A DNA stretch of 64,000 nt from CAVYXZ01 sp965223835 (GTDB lineage: Bacteria > Chloroflexota > Anaerolineae > Aggregatilineales > Phototrophicaceae). The stretch's first letter is position 1. Every line of letters begins with the position of its first letter. The DNA is taken from positions 1,488,001-1,552,000 of the forward strand of contig CBDCXQ010000001.1 of the NCBI GenBank assembly GCA_965223835.1, in the 5' to 3' direction. Under the pieces are notes generated by a model. It was not told the DNA's origin and searched no databases. It was given only the letters and a program-made list of their open reading frames with translations. The position numbers were made by a program, and so were the translations under genes. Shown here in pieces: positions 41,773 to 51,100 of the stretch.

Positions 41773-43059
41773 CTAGCTCAACTGGCGGGCTTTAGCTTCA
41801 GCCTGTTGGCGGAACGCCGGCATGTCGATCACTTTGCCTTCCAATCGCGATTCCTCCGCAGCAAAAGCCAGCAAGTGACTTTCAAGCGAAACGCGGGCCG
41901 ATGTAAGGCTATCGTCTGGTTCGCCGCGTAACGCGCTTAAGAAACTGGCAATCAGACCATCATCACCGCCACCATGTCCACTGCCACCCGCGTCCTGGAT
42001 TTCGACGTTTTCGGTCGTGCCGGTTCGGTGGTTACGAATGGTAATTTTGTTGCCGTCTGCCCCGCCAAACCGTGCCTGGAGCGTTGCCAGTGTGCCATCA
42101 TAGCGCATGGTGCGGCACTCCTCGAAACCATGACCCTGCATAATCATGGAGACGGTCGTACCATCGGTCATCTCCATATTAACCGTCTGGTGATCAACCA
42201 CATCATTATCACAATGATACACGCAACGACCATAGGGGCTGGTCGCTAAAGCGTTCCGGCGGGCGGCGGCAGTGGGTTCATATGTTACGGCGTTAAGAAT
42301 AAAGGCATCCCCATCACGTACATAGAGCCGTTCAGCATCAAACTTGCATTCTGATGCGACCGGGCAGCCATCGAGGCAACGCAGTGGTGCGCCTTCCGGG
42401 GCGTTCTCCGGGCGGAAGTGGGTAAGTGAGCCGAATGAGGATAGGCGCGCAACATCCTGCTGTAATATCCAGGTCAAAATGTCCAGGTCATGGCAGCATT
42501 TCGCCAGCAGCATGGGTGCCGACGTTGCCAGATTGCGCCAGTTTCCGCGCACAAAGCTATGCGCCATATGCCAGTAAATGAGGTTTTCGCGATGATCGAC
42601 ATTGATGATGCGACCCAGTCGACCTGATTGCACAATGTCACGAATCTGGCGGAAAAAGGTTGTGTAGCGCAGCACATGACAAATCTGGAGCAGGCGTCCA
42701 TGCTGCTCAGCCGCCTGTACGAGCCTCACATTATCCAACAGGTTATGCGCCATCGGTTTTTCCAGCAGGACATCGTAACCCGCTTCCAGCGCTGCCAGGG
42801 TCGAAGCCGTGTGCATCTGGTCCATCGTGCAGTTGAATAAACTGTCGGCGATTTTTCCAGCAGCTAAGAGGTCTTCCCAGGATTGAAACCGCCGTTCGGT
42901 GGGAATGTTATGCGCGTCGCCAAATCGGTCGCGGCGATCAGCCTGTGGTTCGGCAACCGCGACAAATTGCAGTTCATCAGGATATTGGAGCGCATAGGGA
43001 CCATAAGCCTTAAAACCACGCCCACCCGCGCCCAACATAACTGCCGTTTTCTTCGCCAT
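41773..43059 (-). CDS. Gfo/Idh/MocA-family oxidoreductase with Cys cluster
   Basis: This is a 428-residue NAD(P)-dependent dehydrogenase. The Rossmann loop is AVMLGAGGRGFKAYG and the catalytic motif LLEKPMAHNL is canonical. The helix AKCCHDLDILTWIL carries the active-site His. An insertion holds CLDGCPVASECKFDAERLY, with three closely spaced Cys after CC, which is seen in a subset of the family and may bind metal. The C-terminal segment GGDDGLIASFLSAL is typical of this branch. It lies between the two oligopeptide-type ABC units and is divergent from the second, so its substrate may be the imported compound, perhaps a glycoside. This is inference. Confidence 0.9.
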   Translation of the reverse strand: MAKKTAVMLGAGGRGFKAYGPYALQYPDELQFVAVAEPQADRRDRFGDAHNIPTERRFQSWEDLLAAGKIADSLFNCTMDQMHTASTLAALEAGYDVLLEKPMAHNLLDNVRLVQAAEQHGRLLQICHVLRYTTFFRQIRDIVQSGRLGRIINVDHRENLIYWHMAHSFVRGNWRNLATSAPMLLAKCCHDLDILTWILQQDVARLSSFGSLTHFRPENAPEGAPLRCLDGCPVASECKFDAERLYVRDGDAFILNAVTYEPTAAARRNALATSPYGRCVYHCDNDVVDHQTVNMEMTDGTTVSMIMQGHGFEECRTMRYDGTLATLQARFGGADGNKITIRNHRTGTTENVEIQDAGGSGHGGGDDGLIASFLSALRGEPDDSLTSARVSLESHLLAFAAEESRLEGKVIDMPAFRQQAEAKARQLS

Positions 43060-43175
43060 TCAAGCTACTCCTTCGTGAATTGGGTGAGAGCGTAACGCAG
43101 GGTTGAACAATCTGTCAAGCTGAATGGTCAGCCCGGTATGGTATCGGCAAAATGAACATGTTTCCTGCACGAAAA

Positions 43176-43205
43176 TTGATTATTTGTGATTATTCTCGAT
43201 ATTAT
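43176..43205 (+). promoter_or_regulatory. Possible promoter for the second ABC importer
   Basis: TTGATT (43176-43181), an 18-base spacer and TATTAT (43200-43205). It lies in the 286-base divergent gap and would give a leader of about 135 bases before ATG 43346. The rest of the gap is A/T-rich with no other clear element. Confidence 0.4.
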
Positions 43206-43345
43206 GTGATGGTTGTTGAACATTTCGCACAAAGATTTAGCATCAATTGACATTATGTGTTATTTTCTTAGTGCCAGATAATGGGATCTGGTTTCATGCC
43301 AACCGCTTGAGGTATGGAAGCGAATTCTATAAGGAGAATAAAAAT

Positions 43346-45082
43346 ATGCGTAAAACGATTCGATTGTTATCGGTGGCACTGGTGGTCATGTTGGTGGCGT
43401 TGTCGCTGACGCCCGTGACTGCCCAGGACGAGGCGGTCCTTAACGTAGCCTGGCCCTACTCGGTTCCGCCCACCGGCCACTTCAATACCTTCGCGTCGGC
43501 GGCGATGACAATGGGCATTTATTTCGATATGTTCCACCCGCCGTTGGCGACGTTGATCTGGGCAGACAATGAGTATGAAGGCATGCTCGCTGAGAGTTTT
43601 GGCTTTGATGATGATGGCAATTATGTTGTCACCGTCAAAGACGGAATCACCTGGAGCGATGGCAGTGCGGTTAGTGCCGATGATGTCATGACCACCTTCA
43701 ATTTGTTCCGGCTGCGGGGTGACGCGGTGTGGAGCAGTTTGACCGGCATTGAAAAAGTCGACGATATGACCGTCAAAATGCTGATGGATTCACCCTCATC
43801 GCTGGCTGAACGCCAAATCCTGACTTCCAATATTCGTCCCAATAGTGACTATGGCGATCTGGGTAATCGTGCAGCGGAACTGGCCGCCAATGGCCTGACC
43901 AGCGAGGATGAGGACTGGTCGGCCCTCTTGAGCGAACTGACTGAATATCGCCCGGAAGAATATGTCTCGGCTGGCCCCTTTGTGATTGACCCGGCCAGCA
44001 TCTCCGAAGCGAACTTGACGGCGAACCTGAATCCCGGTGGCCTGGGTGCTGATGCGGTGAACTTCACCAGCGTCGTGCTGTGGAATGGTGAAACCGAAGT
44101 TGTGACCCCGTTGGTGGCTAACGAAGAACTGTGGTATATCACGCATGGTATTCCGCCGACGACCGAACAGGCCTTTACGGAACAGGGTATCGACATTATC
44201 CGCGTTGGTCAGTTCAGCGGCCCTGGTATCTATGTCAACTACGATGTCTATCCGCTAAATCGGATTGAGGTTCGTCAGGCCATTGCCTATGTGATTGACC
44301 GCGAACAGAATGGCTTTGTTAGCCTGGGTGAATCCGGCGTGGCGACTGAACTCATGACCGGTATGAGCGATGCGCTGGCTGACATCTGGCTATCGGAAGA
44401 GACGATTGATTCGCTGAATTTCTATGAACAAGACTGGGATGCAGCGTCCGAGCTACTGACCGGCATTGGCTTCGCCCAGGGCGATGATGGCATCTGGATG
44501 GATGATAATGGTGACCCATTAGCGTTTGAACTGATCTTCCCGCAAGAATTTGCGGACTGGTCAGCCGCCGCCGAGAACGCCATTACCCAGTTGAATGATT
44601 TTGGGTTTGACATCACGGGGCGCGGCGTCCAGTTCCAGCAGCAGGAACAAGAAGTTTATGACTCCAACTTCCAGATGGCGATCCGCAACTGGGGTATTGG
44701 CGACCCGATTCCGGGTCTGAGCTACCTGCAAGTTTATGATCGCTACAATGGTCAGGGCGAATTTGCTGGTGAAGGTGGCGGCGGTATCAGCTTCGACAAC
44801 AACGTGACCTACAGCGGCGGCTCGATCAACGTCCGTGACGTGGCGATTGCCAGCGGTCAGGGCACTGATGCCGAAGCGCAGGCTGAACTGGTTGAGCAAC
44901 TGGCAGTCTCCTACAATGAATTGCTGCCCGCGATTCCGCTGTGGGAACGCTTCTCAAATAACTCGCTCAACCGCAAATTCCTGGATGCGCCGCCCATTGA
45001 CGATCCCATTTATGCGAACTTCTCAAGCACCGATTCGTTCATGTTCTATCTGATTATCACGGGTGGGATTGGCCCGGCGTAG
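43346..45082 (+). CDS. ABC transporter substrate-binding protein, family 5
   Basis: This is a 578-residue exported binding protein. The signal peptide IRLLSVALVVMLVALSLTP ends near VTAQ. Family 5 landmarks are VTVKDGITWSDGSAVSADDV, YVNYDVYPLNRIEVRQAIAY and YNELLPAIPLWERFSNNSLN. ATG 43346 follows AAGGAG; an in-frame ATG at 43247 would add a non-signal extension. Its N-terminal arrangement (NVAWPYSVPPTGHFNTFA) resembles the oligosaccharide-binding rather than dipeptide-binding branch, but this is weak evidence. First gene of the importer operon with two permeases and two ATPases. Confidence 0.92.
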   Translation: MRKTIRLLSVALVVMLVALSLTPVTAQDEAVLNVAWPYSVPPTGHFNTFASAAMTMGIYFDMFHPPLATLIWADNEYEGMLAESFGFDDDGNYVVTVKDGITWSDGSAVSADDVMTTFNLFRLRGDAVWSSLTGIEKVDDMTVKMLMDSPSSLAERQILTSNIRPNSDYGDLGNRAAELAANGLTSEDEDWSALLSELTEYRPEEYVSAGPFVIDPASISEANLTANLNPGGLGADAVNFTSVVLWNGETEVVTPLVANEELWYITHGIPPTTEQAFTEQGIDIIRVGQFSGPGIYVNYDVYPLNRIEVRQAIAYVIDREQNGFVSLGESGVATELMTGMSDALADIWLSEETIDSLNFYEQDWDAASELLTGIGFAQGDDGIWMDDNGDPLAFELIFPQEFADWSAAAENAITQLNDFGFDITGRGVQFQQQEQEVYDSNFQMAIRNWGIGDPIPGLSYLQVYDRYNGQGEFAGEGGGGISFDNNVTYSGGSINVRDVAIASGQGTDAEAQAELVEQLAVSYNELLPAIPLWERFSNNSLNRKFLDAPPIDDPIYANFSSTDSFMFYLIITGGIGPA

Positions 45083-45102
45083 CCGCAACAATCCAGCTGT
45101 AC

Positions 45103-45140
45103 AAGAATCCGGGGCAGGCGATGACTTGCCCTGGATTCTT
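45103..45140 (+). terminator. Attenuating hairpin after the second binding-protein gene
   Basis: The arms AAGAATCCGGGGCA (45103-45116) and TGCCCTGGATTCTT (45127-45140) pair with one G-T wobble around a 10-base loop. It lies between the binding protein and permease genes, like the hairpin at 39781-39814. Confidence 0.65.
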
Positions 45141-45192
45141 CTAAAATAATGTTATGATTTCGGTCAGCTACGTTTAAGAGAAAGAATTCTGG

Positions 45193-46290
45193 ATGGCAAC
45201 ACAGGACCCGGCAATCAAGGCGCTCCCAGAGACAAATGATACGAATATCATTGACCTCGCCGTCGGCGGCGTCATCCGACTTTATCGCAATTATACGTTT
45301 CGTTCGTTTATTCAGGCACTGCTCACAATCTGGGGCGTGCTCACCTTTACCTTTTTCCTCATTCGGCTAATGCCCGGTAATCCAGTTGATGTGCTGGTCG
45401 CGCAGATCTTGAATCAAGAAGCGATCTCCTATGAAGAGGCCTATGCTCGCGTGGCAGCCAGCTTCCAGTTTGACCCGGATGCCACGATGCTTGACCAATA
45501 TCTGGCTTATTTGGGCGATCTCCTGCGGTTTGACCTGGGTGAATCAATTGTTTCGCCAGGGACGAAGGTGGTTGACCAGATCCTGCGGTTTTTGCCCTGG
45601 ACGTTGTTCAGTGTGGGGGCGGGATTACTGATTAGTTTCACGCTGGGCATTTTATTGGGCATCGTCATGGCCTACTATCGCAACTCGCCACTTGACCATA
45701 TCCTGTCATTTATTGCGTCAGTGTTGAGCGCCGTGCCAAATTATATCTGGGCGCTCATTATCATAATTGTATTTGGCATTAATCTCCGCTGGTTTAATAT
45801 CGGCGCGTTACGTGGCACCTATGACCCAACGATTACACCGGGCTTCACGCTGGAATTTATTGGCAATGTGCTGGAACATGCGGCGTTGCCCATTTTTATT
45901 TACATCATCAGTACGCTGGGGACGTGGATGCTGTCGATGAAAAGCAGCACGATCAGCGTCCTGGGCGAGGATTATGTTACGGTGGCCGAAGCGCGGGGTC
46001 TTTCCGAAGGGCGCATTTCAATTGCTTATGTAGGACGGAACGCGGCGTTACCCCTGTTTACTCAGCTCATGATCGCGATCGGTTTTGTGCTGGGTGGTGC
46101 AGTGGTGATCGAAGAACTACTGGTCTACTGGGGGTTAGGCCATTTTCTGTTCGCCTCCATCACCACGCGTGATTACACCTCTATGCAGGGCGTCTTTCTG
46201 ATTCTGACCTCATCGGTCGTGCTGGCTAATCTGCTGGCCGATTTATTGTATGCGCGGCTGGACCCACGCGTTAGTGTGACCGGAGATTAG
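45193..46290 (+). CDS. Oligopeptide-type ABC permease (OppB/DppB family)
   Basis: This is a 365-residue permease, longer than usual because of a 35-residue cytoplasmic N-terminus before FRSFIQALLTIWGVLTFTFF. Landmarks are RLMPGNPVDVLVAQ, YLAYLGDLLRFDLGESIVSP, the EAA loop EDYVTVAEARGLSEGRI and ELLVYWGLGHFLFASITTRD. It pairs with the OppC-like permease that begins 4 bases after its stop. The substrate is set by the binding protein upstream. Confidence 0.92.
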   Translation: MATQDPAIKALPETNDTNIIDLAVGGVIRLYRNYTFRSFIQALLTIWGVLTFTFFLIRLMPGNPVDVLVAQILNQEAISYEEAYARVAASFQFDPDATMLDQYLAYLGDLLRFDLGESIVSPGTKVVDQILRFLPWTLFSVGAGLLISFTLGILLGIVMAYYRNSPLDHILSFIASVLSAVPNYIWALIIIIVFGINLRWFNIGALRGTYDPTITPGFTLEFIGNVLEHAALPIFIYIISTLGTWMLSMKSSTISVLGEDYVTVAEARGLSEGRISIAYVGRNAALPLFTQLMIAIGFVLGGAVVIEELLVYWGLGHFLFASITTRDYTSMQGVFLILTSSVVLANLLADLLYARLDPRVSVTGD

Positions 46291-46294
46291 CCTA

Positions 46295-47548
46295 ATGACC
46301 ACCACCTCCCCTCAATTTGACATCAAAGAGATTCAGAATGATCGGAATCTCCTCGCCGATATTTGGCACGGTATCAGTAGCTATTTTCGCGTACTCGGTC
46401 GTAATCGCACTGGCTTGATTGGCTTTATCGGCCTGGTGTTTTATGTTGTGCTCACCTTCGTTGGTCCTAATCTGATCGCGTTTGATGAGGAAGTCAATCT
46501 GGACGAGATTGCCGGTGCGCCGGGGTCGCGCATTCAATTGCTGGTTCGCGAAGAAAACCGGGATGTTTTTACTTCTTTTGAATCTCTGGCAGGCAAGACC
46601 GTCGGCGTTGTGAAACAGACCGGCGGCCCGTCGCTGATTGAACCGTGGGAAGATACGCTCACAGTTGAAGAATATAGTTGGAGTAGTCGCCGGAGTGGAC
46701 CAGGCATTGAAGCAGCCATAGCCGATCTTGATGCGGGTGAAATTGATGCCATGCTCATTTTTTCGAAATCAGTTCGGCAATTCGTCACCGACCCTGATGA
46801 TCTCACGCTCAAGGAAGCGTATAGCGACCTGGTTGTTTCGAATCCAACATTGGGACCGGCTCACCTGTTCGGCACCGATACGCAAGGCCGTGATATTGCG
46901 ACCCACATCGTCCATGGCGGGAGTGAACTCATTCTGGTGGCAGTCGGTGCAGGCCTGATCTCAACCTTGATCGCGGTGGTGCTGGGTTCTAGCGCAGCCA
47001 TTTTTGGGGGTGTGATCGATCAGCTGTTTTCGGCGCTCACCAATTTGATTTTAGCGATCCCCCAGTTTCCCTTGCTGGTGGTTCTGGCGGGTTTGCTTTC
47101 CCTCACCAGCCCGATTTTCCTGGCGGCATTAATCGGTTTATTGGCCTGGCCGACCCTCATGCGCTCAATTCGTTCCCAGGTGCTCAGCCTGCGTGAACGT
47201 GATTATGTTGAGGCAGCGATCGCGCTTGACCTCGGGACCGTACACGTCGTCTTTCGCGAAATCCTACCGAACATGATGAGCTACATCGCTGTCCATTTTG
47301 TGTTTGCGATTACGGGTGCGATGTATGCGCAGATTGGCCTCGTATTTTTGGGGCTGGCTCCCATCAACAACTATACGTGGGGCGTGATGCTGTTCTTTGG
47401 CCGGTCACGCGGGACCATGTTTAACCCCGAAGGCGCGAGTATGGCGCTGGCACCGGTGATTGCCATTGCCTTATTCCAGGTATTTTTGATTATGTTTGCG
47501 CGTTCGCTGGAAGAGGTCTTTGACCCGCGCTTGCGGAGCAGTAGCTAA
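46295..47548 (+). CDS. OppC-family ABC permease with inserted extracytoplasmic domain
   Basis: This is a 417-residue permease, about 100 residues longer than usual. Helix 1 (LIGFIGLVFYVVLTFVGPNL) and the HLFGTDTQGRDIATHIV landmark before helix 2 are normally about 35 residues apart; here they are about 130. The insertion (about 78-184) contains FESLAGKTVGVVKQTGG, the hallmark start of a family 3 (amino-acid-type) binding-protein lobe. It also contains IEAAIADLDAGEIDAMLIF, which matches that fold's helix and hinge strand. The domain sits outside the membrane. The EAA loop RDYVEAAIALDLGTVHVVF is present, as is LVFLGLAPINNYTWGVM. It may help receive ligand from the binding protein or sense it. 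Known families normally lack this piece. Confidence 0.9.
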   Translation: MTTTSPQFDIKEIQNDRNLLADIWHGISSYFRVLGRNRTGLIGFIGLVFYVVLTFVGPNLIAFDEEVNLDEIAGAPGSRIQLLVREENRDVFTSFESLAGKTVGVVKQTGGPSLIEPWEDTLTVEEYSWSSRRSGPGIEAAIADLDAGEIDAMLIFSKSVRQFVTDPDDLTLKEAYSDLVVSNPTLGPAHLFGTDTQGRDIATHIVHGGSELILVAVGAGLISTLIAVVLGSSAAIFGGVIDQLFSALTNLILAIPQFPLLVVLAGLLSLTSPIFLAALIGLLAWPTLMRSIRSQVLSLRERDYVEAAIALDLGTVHVVFREILPNMMSYIAVHFVFAITGAMYAQIGLVFLGLAPINNYTWGVMLFFGRSRGTMFNPEGASMALAPVIAIALFQVFLIMFARSLEEVFDPRLRSSS

Positions 47549-47564
47549 TAGAGGAGTAGACCGC

Positions 47565-48635
47565 GTGGGTGAACCCAACCTGGACGATGTGATCTTAAAA
47601 GTTGATGATCTTTCCGTTGCCTATCATACCCGGCGTGGGTCAGTGCTGGCCGTAAATAATATTTCACTGGAATTGCGCAAGGGTGATTCGCTGGCGCTGA
47701 TCGGCGAAAGCGGGAGTGGTAAGACGACACTGGGTCTCGCGTTGGTGCGAATGCTCGCCAAATCTGCCGAGATCACAAGCGGCAAACTGATCTACCAGCG
47801 ACAGGGTAACATGCTCGACATATTGGACATGGACAAGCGTGAATTGAAAGCCTTCCGCTGGCAAGATTGTGCGATGGTTTTTCAGGGTTCACAAAACGCC
47901 TGGAATCCGGTGCTGCGCATCAGTGAGCAATTTGCTGATACAGCGCGGGCCCATGGTCAGAATGATAAAAAATGGGTCGAGCAACGCACATTGGAATTAT
48001 TCAAGCTGGTGCGTCTGGACCCAAAGCGCGTTTATGATTCCTATCCGCATGAACTGAGTGGCGGCATGAAACAACGCACGCTGCTGGCGCTGGGGGCATT
48101 GCTGGACCCTCAAATCATGATTCTGGATGAACCGACCACTGCGCTTGATATTTTGACCCAGCGCACGGTGATCGAAGTGCTGAACGAGATGCAAGACCGT
48201 CTTAACTTCAGCATTATCTTTATCAGCCATGATCTGGGGATTGCGGCGGAACTGGCGAATCGGGTGGCGACAATGTACGCGGGCGAGATGGTCGAACTGG
48301 GAACCGTTGACCACATCTTCTATCAACCCTTACACCCTTATACGCTGGGCCTGCTGCAATCCATCCCGCGCTTAAGCAATCCCTATCAGGATGAACTCAA
48401 GAGTATTCCTGGTGAGCCGCCCAATATGATTGATCCACCCAGCGGTTGTAAATTTCATCCACGGTGTGCATTTGCAACCGACAAGTGCAAACAGGAAGTG
48501 CCGCCTAAAGTTGAATATGAACCGGGACATCTGGCAGCATGCTGGCACACGGACAAAGTGATCGAAGCGCGACAGGGCTTGTATGGGCAGGCCACCGATC
48601 AAGCCAGGATCATCGAAGAAACAGAGGGAAACTAA
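47565..48635 (+). CDS. Oligopeptide-type ABC ATPase (OppD/DppD family)
   Basis: This is a 356-residue ATPase with Walker A GESGSGKTTLG, signature ELSGGMKQRTL, Walker B IMILDEPTTALD and switch FISHDLGI. The C-terminal domain, PPSGCKFHPRCAFATDKCKQ, is the Cys-rich motif of Opp/Dpp ATPases and may bind an iron-sulfur cluster. GTG 47565 has GAGGAG eight bases upstream; an in-frame ATG at 47496 lies inside the permease gene and is less likely. The stop and next ATG are adjacent. Confidence 0.93.
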   Translation: MGEPNLDDVILKVDDLSVAYHTRRGSVLAVNNISLELRKGDSLALIGESGSGKTTLGLALVRMLAKSAEITSGKLIYQRQGNMLDILDMDKRELKAFRWQDCAMVFQGSQNAWNPVLRISEQFADTARAHGQNDKKWVEQRTLELFKLVRLDPKRVYDSYPHELSGGMKQRTLLALGALLDPQIMILDEPTTALDILTQRTVIEVLNEMQDRLNFSIIFISHDLGIAAELANRVATMYAGEMVELGTVDHIFYQPLHPYTLGLLQSIPRLSNPYQDELKSIPGEPPNMIDPPSGCKFHPRCAFATDKCKQEVPPKVEYEPGHLAACWHTDKVIEARQGLYGQATDQARIIEETEGN

Positions 48636-49646
48636 ATGGCGGTTCTGCAATTGGATGATGTCAGCCGGTCCTTCAAAAAAGGTCGAACCGCAATCCCGGT
48701 ATTGCGCAATATTGACCTGGAAGTGAATGAGCTTGAATTTTTATGCCTGGTTGGCGAAAGCGGCTGTGGCAAAACGACAACGGGCAAAATCCTGTCGGGC
48801 CTGCTCGAGCCGAGCAGTGGGCGTGTCCTGTTTGAGGGCCAGGATGTTACTCGACTACAGGGCGAGGGTTATAAGCGTTTCCGGCGTTCGGTCCAGATTA
48901 TTCATCAAGATCCCTATGCATCGTTGAATCCGACTCACACGATTTACGAAACGCTGAGTTATCCACTGTTTCGGCATAAGCTGGTCAAAAATCGCAATAA
49001 AGCGCGGGAGCGGGTAGCCGAGTTGTTGACGCAGGTCGACCTGACACCGGTTGGCGACGTGATTGATAAATATCCGCACGAACTCAGCGGGGGGCAGCGG
49101 CAGCGCGTGAGTATTGCCCGCGCGTTGACCACCAACCCTTCGGTGATTATCGCTGATGAAGCGGTGAGCATGGTCGATGTGTCCATTCGCATCAGTTTGC
49201 TTAAGATGTTGATGGCAATGCGCGATCAGCTCAAGGTGACTATTGTCTTTATTACGCATGATCTGGCACTGGCGAAATACTTTGCCTGGGACGGACGCAT
49301 CGCAGTGATGTATCTGGGCCGCATTGTTGAGATTAGCCAGACGCCGGATTTAACCATGAATCCACAACATCCCTATACCCGCGTGTTATTGTCGGCCATT
49401 GCTGAACCTGACCCTGATCGGACGCGACGCAAGGAGCACATTCAACTGCGGAGCGAGGATATTCCCAACCTGACTGAATTGCCGCCGGGTTGTACGTTTC
49501 ATCCACGCTGCCCCTGGTATATTGATGGCGTGTGCGATCATCAAATTCCCCAATTGGGTCCGGTTCCAATACTGGAAAATCCGGCGCACGAAGTGTCCTG
49601 TATTCCGTTGGTGGAAGGCGCTGAGTTAGAACTTTATGGGTCCTGA
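48636..49646 (+). CDS. Oligopeptide-type ABC ATPase (OppF/DppF family)
   Basis: This is a 336-residue ATPase that should heterodimerise with the OppD-like subunit. It has Walker A GESGCGKTTTG, Q-loop IHQDPYASLNP, signature ELSGGQRQRVS, Walker B VIIADEAVSM and switch FITHDLAL. The post-Walker-B Pro is replaced by Ala, as in many OppF. The Cys-rich end is PPGCTFHPRCPWYIDGVCD. Its start follows the OppD stop directly. Its last codons overlap a short membrane-protein frame. Confidence 0.93.
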   Translation: MAVLQLDDVSRSFKKGRTAIPVLRNIDLEVNELEFLCLVGESGCGKTTTGKILSGLLEPSSGRVLFEGQDVTRLQGEGYKRFRRSVQIIHQDPYASLNPTHTIYETLSYPLFRHKLVKNRNKARERVAELLTQVDLTPVGDVIDKYPHELSGGQRQRVSIARALTTNPSVIIADEAVSMVDVSIRISLLKMLMAMRDQLKVTIVFITHDLALAKYFAWDGRIAVMYLGRIVEISQTPDLTMNPQHPYTRVLLSAIAEPDPDRTRRKEHIQLRSEDIPNLTELPPGCTFHPRCPWYIDGVCDHQIPQLGPVPILENPAHEVSCIPLVEGAELELYGS

Positions 49647-49815
49647 AGCCCTCCGCGCTTATTTCAGGCTGGGAATGTGGATCACGCTGGTGGCGGTCAT
49701 TTTGGTGTTGATCCTGCCTCGTGATGGCCCGGAGTTCGTCATCTCAGTCTGCTCTTTAGGGATTGGACTGACCCTGTTATCCTTGATCTTCCTGGTTGGA
49801 CGCTTCCTGAGATAG
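49636..49815 (+). CDS. Small two-helix membrane protein overlapping oppF
   Basis: A 59-codon frame from ATG 49636 to TAG 49813-49815 overlaps the oppF-like stop by 11 bases. The product has two hydrophobic helices (WITLVAVILVLILP and ISVCSLGIGLTLLSLIFLV) joined by a short charged turn (RDGPEF) and ends GRFLR. It fills the gap exactly between oppF and the MFS gene, which starts 6 bases later, and the codon use is like its neighbours. No family recognised; a small membrane subunit is likely. Confidence 0.55.
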   Translation: MGPEALRAYFRLGMWITLVAVILVLILPRDGPEFVISVCSLGIGLTLLSLIFLVGRFLR

Positions 49816-49821
49816 GCATCC

Positions 49822-51030
49822 ATGACTTCAAAACCAAAGAATGGCCCGCTGCTGTTATTGCTGATCGCCTTTTATAGTTTTGCCGCTATTGGTTTGCCGG
49901 GCGGGGCGCTGGGCGTCGCCTGGATTCATATTCAAGCCACATTCGGTCTGGGCCTGGACGCGCTCGGTATCTTGTTGACCGCCGGGACGATTGGCCGTCT
50001 CATCACCGCGTTTGTCAGTGGTCGCCTGATGACACGGTTGGGTGCCGGTCGTTATCTGCTGGCGGGTAGCGTCGTTATTACGGTCGGGTTGGCCGGTTAT
50101 GTGTTGGCACCAAGCTGGTCGTTGTTGTTGCTGGCCGGGTTTGTCACCGGGTTGGGATCGGGTGTGATTGATGCCGGTGTTAACACCTACATCGCCCCGC
50201 GCTACCGTGCCAGTCGCCTCAACTGGTTACATGCTTGTTTCGGTCTGGGCCTGACCGTCGGGCCGATTCTGGTCACATGGCTGGTCATTGATCTAGGTGA
50301 ATCATGGCGCTTAGCGTATGGTGTGCTGGTCGGTTTTCAGGTGGTGTTGCTGCTGGCGTTGCTGTTGACCCTGCAGCGCTGGCAGGATTCCACGCCGATT
50401 CAAAAGGGGGCCGCAACCCAGACGGTGCCGGACGCTACTATTGGTGCGACTCTGCGGCAGATGATGGTCTGGTTAAGCCTGGCCCTGTTTTTTTCTTATG
50501 GTGGTGCTGAAATTGGAATGGGCCAATTGCTCAACAGTCTGTTGGTTGAAGGGCGTTCGCTGGACCCTAAAATAGCTGGATTTTGGGTCAGTCTTTATTG
50601 GGCGAGCTTCACCGTTGGTCGCATCTTGATCGGCCTGTTCGTTGACCGCGTGGGGCCGCGAATGCTGCTGCGCGTTAGCTTTGTGGGTGTTGTGGTGGGC
50701 ACGTTGCTCATCTGGTGGAATCCAGCCGTGTCGGTCAGTTTTGCGGGTATTGCGCTGGTTGGCTTCTCCCTGGCGGCGGTATTCCCAACCCTGGTATCGG
50801 TGACGCCAGATCGGGTCGGGGTTGAGCACACGCCCAATGCCATTGGTTTTCAGATTGGTTTTGCCGGGTTGGGTGCGGCAATACTGGTCGGACTGGCGGG
50901 TGTTCTGGCAGAAAGCCTGGGCACGGAAATTATTAGTCTGTTTATGGTGATCGTGTCGCTCTCGACTCTGGGTCTGCACGAAATCATTCTGCACTTTGAG
51001 CGGCGGGCTGTTGCGCCTTCAGTTATCTGA
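49822..51030 (+). CDS. Major facilitator superfamily transporter
   Basis: This is a 402-residue transporter with about 12 membrane helices. The motif-A-like loop between helices 2 and 3 is SGRLMTRLGAGRYLL, and the equivalent in the second half is FVDRVGPRMLLR. Early segments (GLPGGALGVAWIHIQATFGL, GLGSGVIDAGVNTYIAPRYR) match the FucP/YfkF-like branch of sugar or drug carriers, where GxxDAxxNT is conserved. The substrate is unknown. It follows the small membrane protein at 6 bases and may be cotranscribed with the ABC importer. Confidence 0.9.
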   Translation: MTSKPKNGPLLLLLIAFYSFAAIGLPGGALGVAWIHIQATFGLGLDALGILLTAGTIGRLITAFVSGRLMTRLGAGRYLLAGSVVITVGLAGYVLAPSWSLLLLAGFVTGLGSGVIDAGVNTYIAPRYRASRLNWLHACFGLGLTVGPILVTWLVIDLGESWRLAYGVLVGFQVVLLLALLLTLQRWQDSTPIQKGAATQTVPDATIGATLRQMMVWLSLALFFSYGGAEIGMGQLLNSLLVEGRSLDPKIAGFWVSLYWASFTVGRILIGLFVDRVGPRMLLRVSFVGVVVGTLLIWWNPAVSVSFAGIALVGFSLAAVFPTLVSVTPDRVGVEHTPNAIGFQIGFAGLGAAILVGLAGVLAESLGTEIISLFMVIVSLSTLGLHEIILHFERRAVAPSVI

Positions 51031-51100
51031 GCGAGGTGTATTCGAGGGTAATGTTGCTGCGTTGTGGCTGGCGCGGCACCGGCCTGCGTAGTCTGACCGC

